A stretch of DNA of 64,000 nt from Tolypeutes matacus (taxonomy: Eukaryota; Chordata; Mammalia; Cingulata; Chlamyphoridae). The stretch covers positions 34,465,424-34,529,423 of the forward strand of contig JAKSZT010054304.1 in the NCBI GenBank assembly GCA_026826555.1, given 5' to 3'. The translations under genes and the position numbers were made by a program. Below the pieces are notes generated by a model that made no database searches, was not told where the DNA came from, and worked only from the letters and a program-made list of their open reading frames with translations. Shown here piece by piece: positions 10,427 to 21,065 of the stretch (the stretch's first letter is position 1; each line of letters opens with the position of its first letter).

Positions 10427-10790
10427 GCAAAATTGTAAATATAAAATAGCAAAATTTCAACAGTGGCCCTCGGATTGAAGGAATTCTGATAATTTAAATT
10501 CCTTCTTTTGGCAAAATATTCTATTTTGAAATAGTACTGTTTTTAAAAGAAGAAAAGTTTTTATATAAACATCAACATACAAACATGCTTGAATCCCCAC
10601 ATTTATATTTTTGTCACATTTTTCTTTATCTTTCCCTGCTTCATTCACAATCAGTTCTTGGAGAGGGGTATTCTTATGATGTCAGTAATTTAAATGCACT
10701 ACAGGAAAGGAACAGTGATCAATACCAAAGGACTTGTGGGTGCTCTATCCCAGTGGGGGAGGGAAGGAAAGGAGAGGGATTGATGAGATT
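10427..10790. other. No feature recognised
   Basis: AT-rich sequence with two short overlapping frames on opposite strands and no recognisable content. Confidence 0.4.
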
Positions 10791-10794
10791 TTAG

Positions 10795-11050
10795 AGGGAT
10801 TCGGATCTCAGGGAAGACCTTTACAGGAAGGGTGCTGCAAGTGCAAAGTCCTGAGGCATGAATGAATTTGGCTGTTTCAGGGACAGCAGAATGGCTGGCA
10901 TGAGAAGATCAGGGATCAAATGAGAGAATGGTAGAGGCCATTTCACGCACGGCCCAAATAAGGAATTTGATATTCTCTCCTAAATGTGGGTGTTAATAGG
11001 ATGGCCTTATGCAAGGGAGTGACAAACCGACTTCCATCTAATAAAAGTTA
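10795..11050 (-). repeat. L2 fragment, antisense
   Basis: 'GCTGCAAGTGCAAAGTCCTG', 'AGGCATGAATGAATTTGGC' and a later 'AATTTGATATTCTCTCCTAA' follow the reverse-strand L2 order. Confidence 0.65.
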
Positions 11051-12052
11051 TTCTGCCTATGATTATTATCTTGTTTTTCCTCTATCTTTCAGAAACTTCC
11101 CAGATGTATGACAGGGATGGGAAAACCCAAAGAAATGCACCATTCTCTAAAAACTCTACCCACTAAATTCATGCTATGGGAAATTTTAAATTGTATCAAC
11201 CCTATTTAGGGGCTTTCTTACACTGAGGTAAGATGGGCTTTGGTGAAAGCTAGGCTCTCCTTGAGTAATTTTTCTCCCTGAAATATATGTGATGTTTCAG
11301 TATGTGTCAAAATGCCCCGTGGGTTTTTTTTTTTCCTCCTAAAGAGAACAGAGTTAAGACTCAGTAAATAATTTTCATCTTCAAATGGAAAAGAAGCTCT
11401 GTCTGAGGCAATAATTACTTAAATACTATACCCCAAAGTTAGATAATAAAGTACTTTCTTTTCATAAATTCATATAGTAGGGTTCAGGGCCCCTAAAAAG
11501 TGGTTACACAGATTTAAGGAGAACTGGATTCTAGGAAATATGATACTATTATTTCTACTCTGGGACCTTTCAGATGAGGATTAGAAAACACTTAGTTTTC
11601 TAATTTTCTCTTATCATTATTTTGGAAAATAAAATAATTTTAGTTGCCTGAATTTTTCAAGTGTTTCTTTATGAGTGAAAGCAAGTATTCCTAGTTGAGC
11701 TGTTAGTATCTAATATTAGCAGGTAACCTTAATAAACTAGTTTTCTAATACCTTTACTCTTATGTCTAATCCTTAAGCACTAAGATGTGGAGTTAAATAT
11801 ATACAAAAGATGTTAGCTTAAGCATGCTGTGCTGCTAATTATGGGTTGCTCTCTTTGATTCAAGACTAAAATGAGTCTAGGGAAAATTATTCCACAGTAC
11901 TTAGTGGTTTATTAAATACTAATTTAAAGGTCGGTGGCATCTTTAGGAAATTAAATCTTCTGGTTGTAAACTTCCCACTTCCACTTTGCTGTGTGAAATT
12001 TAGAACAAAAGGAGCTAACTGGTCTTGTCTCTTTATATATCAGGTTTTAATT
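11051..12052. other. No feature recognised
   Basis: 1 kb of AT-rich sequence without a recognisable repeat or an open frame of note. Confidence 0.4.
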
Positions 12053-12060
12053 GTCTAGAT

Positions 12061-12174
12061 CACGATTGGCAAATAGATTTCCTTCATGTGCCAACACTTA
12101 TCCACAGGTTGTGTTTGCTGCAAATGATAAACCATCAGCAGGGAGGCATGGGTGCCTGGGATTTGCTAGCCCTG
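12061..12174. mobile_element. Short hAT-type MITE (114 bp)
   Basis: The left end CACGATTGGCAAAT matches the reverse complement of the right end, CAGGGCTAGCAAAT. The flanking 8-mers GTCTAGAT (12053-12060) and ATCTAGAT (12175-12182) match at 7 of 8 positions, as expected for a hAT duplication. It carries no coding sequence and depends on a transposase supplied in trans. Confidence 0.72.
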
Positions 12175-12428
12175 ATCTAGATCTTACTGAAGACACATCT
12201 GTTTGCGGATTTGTATGTATCCTGTGAGTAGAGGGTCTCTTAGTAGGACCATTTCTTGTATTTCAGAAGATGGTAAAGACAATGTTGTGTAGTCTAAGGA
12301 GTTCAGTACTGACAATTAGGAAATTTTTGCTCTAGTGTTGAACTGAAGCAGTGATAATGGGCATTCTTGTTTTAGTCTAGATTTTAACACAAAAGCTTCT
12401 AATATTTTCCAAAGGCTTTTTTGGATAC

Positions 12429-12815
12429 TGTGGTGGGCAGAATAACTGCCTCCCCTCCTCCATATCCTAATCCTCAGAACCTGTGAATATGTTAAATTAC
12501 ATGGCAAAGGAGAATTAAGTTTGCAGATGGAATTAAGGTTGCAAATCAGATGATTTTGAGATGGGGAGATTATCCTGGATTATCCAGGTGGATCCAATGT
12601 AGTCACAGGGGCCCTTATAAGTAGAAGAGGAAGGCAGAAGAGAGAGAGAACCAGGCAGATGGCAGCACGAGAAGGACTTGATCACTGTTGCAGCCTTTGA
12701 AGATGGAGGAAGGGGCCGTGAGCCAAGGAACATGTGCAACTAGAAGATGGAAAAGGCAAGGAAACAGATGCCCCAGTGAGACCTATTTCATACTTCTGAC
12801 CCCCAGAGCTGTACC
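12429..12815 (+). mobile_element. MLT1-type LTR, 3'-truncated
   Basis: It starts TGTGGTGGGCAGAATAA. Diagnostic stretches are 'CCTGTGAATATGTTAAATTA', 'GAGATTATCCTGGATTATCC' and 'CAGAAGAGAGAGAGAACCAG'. The terminal part with the polyadenylation signal and the closing CA is missing, so the 3' boundary is uncertain. Confidence 0.82.
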
Positions 12816-13099
12816 CAGAAAGTTTTATCACTATCATCCATGCATTCAATCAAGCCATCAGTTCCCCAGAACACACATTCTCTCTAAACTCTTACTTCTG
12901 ATTTGTTCTCAAGTCCTGTCAATTCTACCTTCTATTGCTTTTTTCCCCTTCTCTATTCTCTAGGTTACTGCTGTGGTTCAGGCCCTTATACTTTTTTTAT
13001 CAGGATGACAATAAGACCTCCTAATTGTTTTCCTTTTTCCTTATCTTTCGTTGAAATATTCTGCATTACTGTCACTCTGATATTATGACTTATTTAAAA

Positions 13100-13550
13100 C
13101 CTTTTAGAAGCTTTCTGTTGCCTTATATTGGCAAACAAGGCCAAAACAATCTTTAAAAGAAGACTAAATTTGAAGGACTCACACTCTTTGATTTCAATAT
13201 AAATCTACAGCAATCAAGACAATATGTTATTGGCAAAGAATAAATAGGCAGATGAACAGAACACAATAGAGTGTCCAGAAACTGATCCATACATATACAG
13301 TTAGTTGATTTTTGACAAAAGCATCAAGACAATTCAATGGGGGAAAGGAAAGCCTTTTCAAGAAAAAGTCTTGGAATAATTGGATAAACATTAAAAAAAA
13401 AAAAAAAAAAAAAAAGAATCTCACTCATACCTTACTCTTCACTCAAAAATTAATTTGAGATGCATCATGAATACAAACATAAAATCCAAATCCATAAAAC
13501 TTATAGAAGAAAAAATAGAATATATACATGACCTTGGAGTATGGAAAATT
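13100..13550 (+). mobile_element. L1 ORF2 C-terminal region, sense, decayed
   Basis: 'CTACAGCAATCAAGACAATA', 'GACAAAAGCATCAAGACAAT' and 'TTCAATGGGGGAAAGGAAAG' are L1 ORF2 3'-region phrases. An A-run at about 13393-13416 interrupts the coding sequence. The frame is broken by stops. The element continues into the 3' UTR at 13560. Confidence 0.82.
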
Positions 13551-13559
13551 TATATCACA

Positions 13560-14395
13560 ATAAAAGAATCATAAAAACATTATGTTGAAGCTAGACATAG
13601 AAGAGTACACACTGCATGAATTCATTTATATGAAGTTCTAAGAACAGGCAAAACTAATCTATGGTGTTAAAAAGCAAACAGTAGTTGCCAGTACAGGTTG
13701 GGAAGAATAGAAGAGATATAAGGAAACTTTCTGGGAAGATGGAAATGTTCCATATCTTGCTTTTGCTGATGGTTACACCGAAGTATACATTTAGGATCAA
13801 ATTGTATACTTAACATCTGTGCATTTCACTGTGTTGCAGCTGGGCAGTTTGATGTAATTATGAATTCCAAAAATATAATTGGATCATATTTGTAAACTGA
13901 TCTGTTAATCTGGGCATGATTAAGTTATGATTAGGGTGTTGACTGGGCCACGTCAGTAGAGCATTGAGCCCGACCCCTTGGTGGGTGGGGAATCAAATAT
14001 AAAAGGCATGGCAAGAACAGAGTTGAAGCAGTTTTTGAGGAACAGTTTTGATTTTGGAGAAAAGGCCCCAGAAGAAGAGAAGTGAGCCGTTCACATGATA
14101 GTCTTCAGCTGACCTTGTGGAGGAACCAGAAGAGCTAAGCCCGGCGAGAAACGCAGCCCCAGGAAGAGAGGAACCCAAGAAGCCTGAACCTGGCAAACGT
14201 CAGCAGCTATCTTGCTCCAACACATGGCAATGAACTTTGGTGAGAAGAAACTTAATGCTTTATGGCCTGGTATCTGTGGACTTCTACCCCAAATAAATGC
14301 CCTTTATAAAGACCAACCCATTTTTGGTATTTCTCATTAGTACCCCTTTGCCTGACTAATACAAGCTGTATATAAATTTTCTCAATTTTAAAAAT
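13560..14395 (+). mobile_element. L1 3' UTR, sense, split by an LTR
   Basis: The left part (13560-13831) contains 'CATGAATTCATTTATATGAA' and 'GGAAATGTTCCATATCTTGC'. It breaks at 'GCATTTCACTG'. The right part resumes at 14364 with 'TGTATATAAATTTTCTCAAT'. The two join naturally if the LTR at 13832-14363 is skipped. Confidence 0.78.
13832..14363 (+). mobile_element. ERVL-type solo LTR
   Basis: Begins TGTTGCAGCTGGGCAG, ends CTAATACA and is 532 bp long. It has AATAAA at about 14293-14299 ahead of 'TGCCCTTTATAAAG', as expected for an R region. The flanking 5-mers are CACTG and AGCTG, a decayed duplication. It belongs to the same family as the LTRs at 16326, 42609 and 43080. It sits inside an L1 3' UTR. 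Confidence 0.82.
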
Positions 14396-15062
14396 GGAGT
14401 ATGAAAAAAGAAACACATTTTAATCAAACTCAGTTCTACTCTAAAAGTGTTGGATATAGACAATTCTGAATGCTGGACACCAGCATTTGAGACAACAGAG
14501 AGGTCATGATATTTTGCTTTGCATTTCCCCTTGGCGAAAGGTTTGTTCACTTTGGTCCTAGCATCTTTCATCAGAATACACAATGTTTTTACTAAACAAG
14601 TTCCTAGAATGATGAAGAATATTATTCCAAACATATCTAAAATAACTCACAATACTTTGAGAACTCCTTACCATGTCTCCTAATAATATAAAAGAATCTC
14701 AACTGTGGAATGACAGCTGCTGTCTGGCAGAAGATGTGGCATCTCAAGGTGCGATTAAGTTGGTTCCCTTTGGAAGAACCCCCTCCATTCAGCTTTAGAA
14801 TTACCATATCACTCTCTCCCAACTAAGTTTGCCCTTTAAGTAACTTTTGATAAATTGAGTGTATCTCTGAGGAATTCTGACCAACTGGAAACTGAATAAA
14901 ATGTTTCTGCAAAACAGAGAACTAAAGCCATATTCTAAAAATGACAAACAGCTGGTGTAGCACATGCGGGATTCTTAATAACTGCTTTTTTCCAAATGGT
15001 CAAACTTGATTCATGCTGGAGTTGCAGCAGAAGGAAGCATAGTCAAGCATAAGAAGTTCATG
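14396..15062. other. No feature recognised
   Basis: Two minus-strand frames of 92 and 61 codons lie here. Neither shows a recognisable domain. No repeat was identified. Confidence 0.4.
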
Positions 15063-15264
15063 GTGGGAAGCAGATGTGGTTCAAGCAATTGAGCTCCCAC
15101 TTACCATATAGGAAGTCCATGGTTCCGTTCTGGGTGCCTCCTAAAGATGAAAGCAAGCTGGTGTGACGGGCATGCATGGCAAACTGACACAACAAGATGA
15201 TGCAACAAGAGACACAAGAGGAAGAACATAAAGAGAGATAAAACAAAACAGGGAACGGAGGTGG
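15063..15264 (+). mobile_element. DAS-SINE, long-tail form
   Basis: The head 'GGAAGCAGATGTGGTTCAAG' is followed by a degraded box B and then the extended body 'CAAGCTGGTGTGACGGGCAT', 'GACACAACAAGATGATGCAA'. The direct repeat GAAGTTCATG (15053-15062 and 15265-15274) flanks it. This body type is shared with the copies at 18496, 58185 and 61317. Confidence 0.85.
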
Positions 15265-15274
15265 GAAGTTCATG

Positions 15275-16075
15275 ATGTTTCAAGCCAGTGACTGTACTTT
15301 AACAGTTCTTGTGATCCATGGAATTCTTCATGTCTATTTATTGTCTCCTCATTTTGCAGTTAAGAACATTACAAATTTGTGGTTGGGGAATAAAGTATCT
15401 ATATGTTCTTAGACCCTACTAAGGACCAAATGGGACTCTGGCGATTCCCCAAATGGATACTTAAAGACTGAGAGCCAGTTGGGTCCCCATGAGGACCCAA
15501 GGCAGGTATCCTAAGGCCTGATCTGCTCCATCCAATCACCACTATGGAATTACCTTGATTTCACAAAAAGTCCTGATATCTCTCTTAGAATGCTATATTT
15601 GCAAGTAAAAGGACCCTAAGTCATAAGGGAAGAGGGACCACATCCATGCATACTGTCACAGTGGTAATCCTGCCCAATTTTAACATCTGAAGTTGCACTC
15701 CATCTACTGGAGTTGGAGCCTTGTTCTGCCTCTGAATTTCAGCCTGGGATCTTAGGCTAATTATTTTATTGTACTTAGGCAGATGTGGAGATGAGACAAA
15801 CATACATTTGAGATTGACAAGCATGTGTTTTCTGGAGAGCTTCCTTATTCTTCTCATTTCTTAATGAAGATCTGAAATATTTATCTAAAAGGGCATGGTG
15901 AATGGAGAAATTAAATTTCTGTGTCTCTTTATTCTCTCAAACCTCTATTATATAATTTCCTATATTATACATTAACATATCAGCACAAACTCTATTACAG
16001 AATGGAATTGAGGCTAAAGCCCAAAGAAGTGAACAAAAAATACTAAGCAGACCCTACCAACTAGCCACATCCCAA
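15275..16075. other. No feature recognised
   Basis: About 800 bp without a recognisable repeat. One 78-codon minus frame (15621-15857) lacks any motif I can name. Confidence 0.4.
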
Positions 16076-16077
16076 CA

Positions 16078-16124
16078 GAGATTATTGAGATTATTGAGAT
16101 TACAGAGATTAGAGATTATTGAGA
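16078..16124. repeat. Short tandem repeat, unit near GAGATTATT
   Basis: 'GAGATTATTGAGATTATTGA' is followed by 'GATTACAGAGATTAGAGATT'. It is about four to five imperfect copies of a 9-10 bp unit. Confidence 0.75.
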
Positions 16125-16325
16125 AGAACCAGGGAAGAATTGTCCCAAGCAGGAAACAAACATTTTCACTGCTGACAATGTAAAAATGAAGCCTGGGGAG
16201 ACTTTAGTTATCAGCCTTGAAGAGGATGCTGTGCCCGTGGCAAAAAGCTATTATTTCTTTCCTTCCTATTGGAGAGGGAAAGAAGATGCTTTCTCTCATA
16301 TCCCAGAAAAAGCCAATTGATAGAG

Positions 16326-16991
16326 TGTATTAGTCAGCCAAAGGGTGCTGATGCAAAATACCAGAAATCTGTTGGCTTTTATAAAGGGTATTTATGGGGT
16401 AGAAGCTTACAGTTACCAGGCCATAAAGCATAAGTTGCTTCCCTCACCAAAGTCTGTTGCCACGTGTTAGAGCAAGATGGCTGCCGACATCTGCAAGGGT
16501 TCAGGCTTCCTGAATTCCTCTCTTCCCAGGGCTCATATATCTCTGGGCTCAGCTGCTCTGCTCTCTCTACAAGGCCAGCTGTGGACTATCAGGCGAATGG
16601 CTTGTCTCTCTTCCCAGGGCCTCTGCCTGTGTTTAATGGAGACTTCTCTCCTTCCTCATGTATCTGCTTTTCTAGGTGTTTACTTCCAGGGCTCCAGGAT
16701 GAAAACTCCCTTGTGTCCTCCATCTCTGTGTTTTTACTTCCCCAGGCTCCACATCAAAATTCCAAACACCTCCTCTGCCTGTCATTTTCTCTATGAGTCC
16801 CTGCCCACCAAGGGGGCAGGGACTCAATGTCCTACTGATGTGGCTCAATCAAAGCCTTAATCATAATTTAATCAAGTAAAAGTGAAATCTCTGAATCCAA
16901 TACAATATTATATGCCCAGAAGAAAAGACCAGTTCACAAACATAGTACAATGTCTTTTTTTGGAATTCATAAACAATATCAAATTGCTACA
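16326..16991 (-). mobile_element. ERVL-type solo LTR, antisense
   Basis: On the plus strand it opens with TGTATTAGTCAGCC and closes with AAATTGCTACA, giving 666 bp. The polyadenylation region is therefore at the left, which sets the minus orientation. The flanking 5-mers TAGAG and GAGAG match at 4 of 5. The plus-strand frames of 110 and 127 codons inside it are antisense to the LTR and not genes. Confidence 0.85.
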
Positions 16992-16996
16992 GAGAG

Positions 16997-18049
16997 CCTG
17001 CAAGAAAGGAAGGCTGGCAACTCCCTCCATAACTGGAAGCCTGCCGAACTGAAGACCTCAACAAATCCTTTGGCTTTTCATATTTAAATCTTTAAATTGA
17101 TTTCTGTATCACCCAGGTATCATCGCTCATATGATAGACAGATCTCGGGAGAGGGTTCTGTGAAACTAAGTAGTCAATATTCTTTATAGTCCCTATACCC
17201 CATGAAGCATGGAGAGGAAGAAGGATATATTTGCCATGAGTTTCCTCAAGTTTGGCAGAGTACTTGAACAAAGTGATTAATGCTGAATTCTGGTCTAGAG
17301 ATTACTGAAGGGAGTAGGCCTGCTGGAGTGGTCCATGTTGGTAGGGCCTGAAGAGACCGTGGGGTAATAAGTCTGGGAAGATTTGGGGGCAACACTTCTA
17401 CACAAAATTGGAAGGATAGAAAAGAGTATCTCAGGAATATGGAGGTTAATGGAGGAACACAAACTATGGAACCACTCAGTGTGGTTCAAAGCAGTGATAT
17501 TTGCAACCCAGAAAAATGTTTGAGAAAATAATTGGGGCAGGAATGGGGATACCAGAAGGAGACACGGCTGTTTCTCTAGGAGAGTTCCTCAGGGACAGAG
17601 GGGCCTATGTGAAACCTGCATGGAAACCACATCAGCAAAGGCCACCCTGCATCAAACTAGATCATTCTTCTCTACTCCAAACACTAAAGCTGCTAGTGCT
17701 TAGAAGAAAGAAAGGGAGGAGATATCTCAGAGCCAGATCATAACACTTTCCTCCTACCTGATGAAGCAAGGGTAGGAGGCAAGATTTGAGCTGATTTTGA
17801 AGCTAAAAGTTTAAAAATAGACCAAAAAGTAAGGATGATGGCACACTGGACCTCAGTGTTGTGGAGAAGGGAGGTTTGAAAACAAAAACAGTAACAAAGA
17901 AGCAAAAGCAAGAAATTGAGTAAAGCACAGCACAGAGTGTTGAAGATATGGAATGCTCAAATATAAAGACAGAGGAGACCATGCAAACCCATTCAAGAAC
18001 CAGAAAGAGAGTCCAGAAGTAAGCCCAATCCTGTGAACCAATTTTTCTT
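16997..18049. other. No feature recognised
   Basis: About 1 kb with no repeat I can name and no exon-like frame beyond an 80-codon chance ORF at 17501-17743. Confidence 0.4.
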
Positions 18050-18235
18050 TTCTTCCTTTCCTTTTGGCTTTTTTCTTCTTTTCTATTTTAAGTGTTTTAT
18101 TTTCATGTGTGTCCTGATGGGTTGAGGGGTTGAAAATTAAAGACCTATGTCATCAAAAAACATTTGTAAACTTTAAAAAATTAAAATAAATGCTTTGTAC
18201 AGTAAATGGAAAAAAAAAAAAAAAAAAAAAAAAAA
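18050..18235 (+). pseudogene. Possible retrocopy 3' end (AATAAA plus poly(A))
   Basis: AATAAA at about 18185 is followed 19 bp later by a 26-A run (18210-18235), the arrangement of a reverse-transcribed mRNA 3' end. The sequence 'CATGTGTGTCCTGATGGGTT' upstream resembles no repeat I know. No coding region, source gene or convincing target duplication was found. It could equally be the 3' end of an unrecognised LINE. Confidence 0.3.
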
Positions 18236-18495
18236 GAGACCAGACTGATTCTTCAACACTTAAATTGGGCTATTCTAGTAGAGATAACTGTAAAGTTATA
18301 GAATCTTGATAAAATGTGTAAATTGGAAAAGGGAAATTTGACAGTGAGTGTAACAAGAAAAAAAATAAGCAGACAGATTTATATCCCAGTAAGATGTAAT
18401 TCCACAATAAACCAGTTACCTACACAAAGGGGTAAGGACTGGATGAATGAAAGATAAGGCCGGAGGAGGAAAGCAGGAATCAAGAAATGAATGGT

Positions 18496-18672
18496 AGGGA
18501 GGCGGCTGTGGCTCAATCAGTGGGGCTCCCGTTTGCCATATGGGAGGCCCCGGGTTCGGTTCCCGGAGCCTCCTGGTGGGGGCGGGCCCGCCCGCACGGC
18601 GTGGTTGGCTGACCCAGCGAGCACAGGCAGCAGGAGGGGGATAAATGAATAAAAAAAAAAAAAAAAAAAAAA
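18496..18672 (+). mobile_element. DAS-SINE, young, with 13-bp duplication
   Basis: It is a very well preserved head with 'TGGCTCAATCAGTGGGGCTC' and box B 'GGGTTCGGTTCCCGG', a GC-rich body and a 24-A tail. The direct repeat AAGAAATGAATGG flanks it at 18482-18494 and 18673-18685. The intact duplication, long A-tail and surviving CpGs mark it as one of the younger insertions here. Confidence 0.92.
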
Positions 18673-18699
18673 AAGAAATGAATGGCCTTGTGTATCAAT

Positions 18700-18925
18700 A
18701 CTGTCATTCATAGTATCAGAATGACAGTAATGTAGAGCATTGCAAGGAGGGATGAGGATAAAGGAAAGCCATTAGGAAGTCCTATTGTCATTTTGGTAAG
18801 AAATTATAAGGGCCTGAAATACAACAGTGACCTATAGAATTGGAGGGAAAAAAACAGGAGGTAGAATCAATAGGACTTAAGAACAAACTAGAAGTAGGAC
18901 TTTAGAGAGAATGTGTGTTCTGAGT
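18700..18925 (-). repeat. L2 fragment, antisense
   Basis: 'AAGCCATTAGGAAGTCCTAT' and 'GGAGGTAGAATCAATAGGAC' match the reverse-strand order of L2. It is heavily diverged. Confidence 0.5.
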
Positions 18926-18939
18926 TAGAATATATAGAC

Positions 18940-20125
18940 TTCTGTCTATTTTTTGTTTAAAAATGTTTCTTCTAGCTTCTTAAATCAGAAACTTAGTTCA
19001 CTGACTTTAAATCTTTGTCACTTTTTATATAAGCATTTTAAGGCTATACTTTCCCCTCTCAATTCTGCTTTAGCTGCATTCAATACATTTTAAATGTGTT
19101 TTCATTTTTATTCAGTTAAAAGTATTTTCTAACTTACTTTGTGATTTCTTCTTTTACCCATGGATTATTTAGGAGTGGTTGTTTAATTTTCAAATATTTA
19201 GGGACTTTCTAGTTATATTTCTGTTATTGGTTTCTAATTTAATACTATTGTGATCAGAGAGCATTCAATTTTTTTGATGGATGTTCCATGTGCACATTGT
19301 GTTCTGAAGTAGTTGAGTGTAGTATTCTATGAATATCAACTAGATGAATTTAATTGATAGAGTTGTTCAAATATTCTATAGCCTTACATTTTTTTCCTGG
19401 TTGTTATATTGATTGCTGAGAGAGAATGATTAAAATTTCCATTATAATTGGAGAAATCTATTTTTCCCTTTGGTTTGTTCAATTTTTCCTTCATGTATTT
19501 TGATTTAAGGTTATGTTTTTCTGATGAGAAAACTTTCACTGAGTTGACATTTTATCATTGTGAAAAGTCCCTCTTTGTGGCTGATAATCCTTCTTGTCAT
19601 GAAGTTTACTTTGCCAATAGTTTTCTTCTGCTTACTCTTTGCATGGTAATTCTTTTTCCATCCTCTTCTTTCAACTCTTTATGTTTAATGTTGTTTTCTT
19701 ATAGACAGCATATTCTTGGGTCCAACCCTTTAATCCAGTTAAAATTTTCTGATTTCTAGTTATTGTTTCTGTGATTAGCAACATCACTGGGTTTTTGTCT
19801 ATTATTTTGTTTTCTATTTGGACCATCTTTCTTTTATCCTACCATTCTTCTTTTCCTGCTTTCTTTTGGTTAATCCATTGTTTTTTAGTGCTCTCCTTTA
19901 TTTTTTATATTGGATTTTAAAGCTATATCTCTTGTGATTACTCTAAGGAATTTTTTTGTGTTTTTTAGGGGGATTCAGATATGTATCTGTAACATCACAG
20001 CCTACTGAACATTACAATTGTACAATTTTATATGAACTTAATGTTATTCCAGGATATTTCCATTTGCCTCTTAGCCTTTGTGTTATTATTGTATTATGTT
20101 TTACATTCACATATGTTATAAAACT
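18940..20125 (-). mobile_element. L1 ORF2 region, antisense, old
   Basis: Plus-strand phrases of antisense L1 ORF2 are present: 'AATTCTGCTTTAGCTGCATT', 'TTACCCATGGATTATTTAGG', 'ATTGTGATCAGAGAGCATTC' and 'GACAGCATATTCTTGGGTCC'. The matching ORF2 frame on the minus strand is broken throughout. The element resumes at 21066 after nested insertions. Confidence 0.82.
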
Positions 20126-20355
20126 GACAATATACTTTAAAAAAAAACACTTTATTGAAGTATATCATTCATACATGAACATACATAAACTATAAGTTTT
20201 CAGTAAACATCATGAACTTACAAAACAAACATGCATAACATAATACAGGGCTCCCACACATCACCCCCCCACAAACACCCTGAATTGTTGTGAAACATTT
20301 GTTAACAAATCATGAAAGAGCATCATCAAAGTTTTACTACCAACTATAGTCTGTA
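20126..20355 (-). mobile_element. L1 3'-terminal fragment, antisense, nested
   Basis: 'CACTTTATTGAAGTATATCA' followed by 'CATGAACTTACAAAACAAAC' and 'AATACAGGGCTCCCACAC' is an L1 3'-UTR terminus on the minus strand. It interrupts the older antisense L1. Confidence 0.65.
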
Positions 20356-20817
20356 TCTTTCTCCAATATACATTTTTTAAGGATTTATTTATTTATTTAC
20401 TTTTATCCATTTTTACCACCCCCCAGCCACCATTTTTGCTGTTTCTGTGTCCATTTGCTGGGTGACCCTGTGTCCGTTTCCTGCCCTCTCTTCTCATTCT
20501 TCTTCTCCTGTCTTCACTGGAATACGATCCTCGGAAACTCCAATGTGAAAAAGAGGCATCCTACCACCTGAGCCACCTTAGTTCCTGGCTTCGGTGCATC
20601 TAATCTTGGCTCTCCCTTGTGTCACTCTCCTGTTATGTCATCATCTTGCTGCGTGGCTTTCAGGGACCTGGTGGTGCACCCGCACATGGGGCTCTGTGGC
20701 CCATGCAACTTCTATATTTTTCTTTTTTAAATTTTTTACCGTAAGGTCCCGGGGATCAGACCCAGGTCCCTTCATATGGGAGACAGACGCCCAACCACCT
20801 GAGCCAATCCATCCCCC
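20356..20817 (-). mobile_element. Two-unit composite SINE (DAS head plus second tRNA-like unit)
   Basis: Reading the minus strand, a DAS head begins near 20815 (box B seen on plus as 'GGGGATCAGACCCAGG'). A linker contains 'GCGTGGCTTTCAGGGACCTG', and then comes a second tRNA-like unit centred at about 20525-20590 (box A rendered as 'CCACCTGAGCCACC'). The tail is 'TTATTTATTTATTTAC'. The same two-unit order occurs at 22969-23399. Confidence 0.75.
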
Positions 20818-21038
20818 TGCTATATCTCTGAAGGCTGAACAAAGATACACAAAGTTACAGTCTTTTCCCATACGGGATGGTTATATAATAAATCAGGCTT
20901 AGTTTATTACCAGCATTTCAAAAACCAGACCTAGGGAGAAAAACTAGGTCTGGGGACACAAGCATGGTTTCTAATATAGTGAATGTTTAGCCTACCCTGA
21001 TTATCACAAAATCAGGACAGCGAGGACAGTATACTTTT

Positions 21039-21051
21039 TTTTTTTTTTCCT
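21039..21051 (-). mobile_element. Possible tail-only insertion (T-run)
   Basis: The 14-mer GACAGTATACTTTT at 21025-21038 is repeated at 21052-21065. Only 'TTTTTTTTTCCT'-like sequence lies between. A third related copy, GACAATATACTTT, lies near 20106-20118. The pattern suggests a truncated poly(A) insertion on the minus strand, but slippage or local duplication is possible. Confidence 0.4.
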
Positions 21052-21065
21052 GACAGTATACTTTT

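Noticed and set aside
16477..16860. Plus-strand open frame of 127 codons
   Set aside because: It lies wholly inside an antisense ERVL-type LTR bounded by TG...CA ends and near-matching 5-mers. The same frame is partly open in the related LTR at 43219-43437, which shows that it is a property of the repeat.
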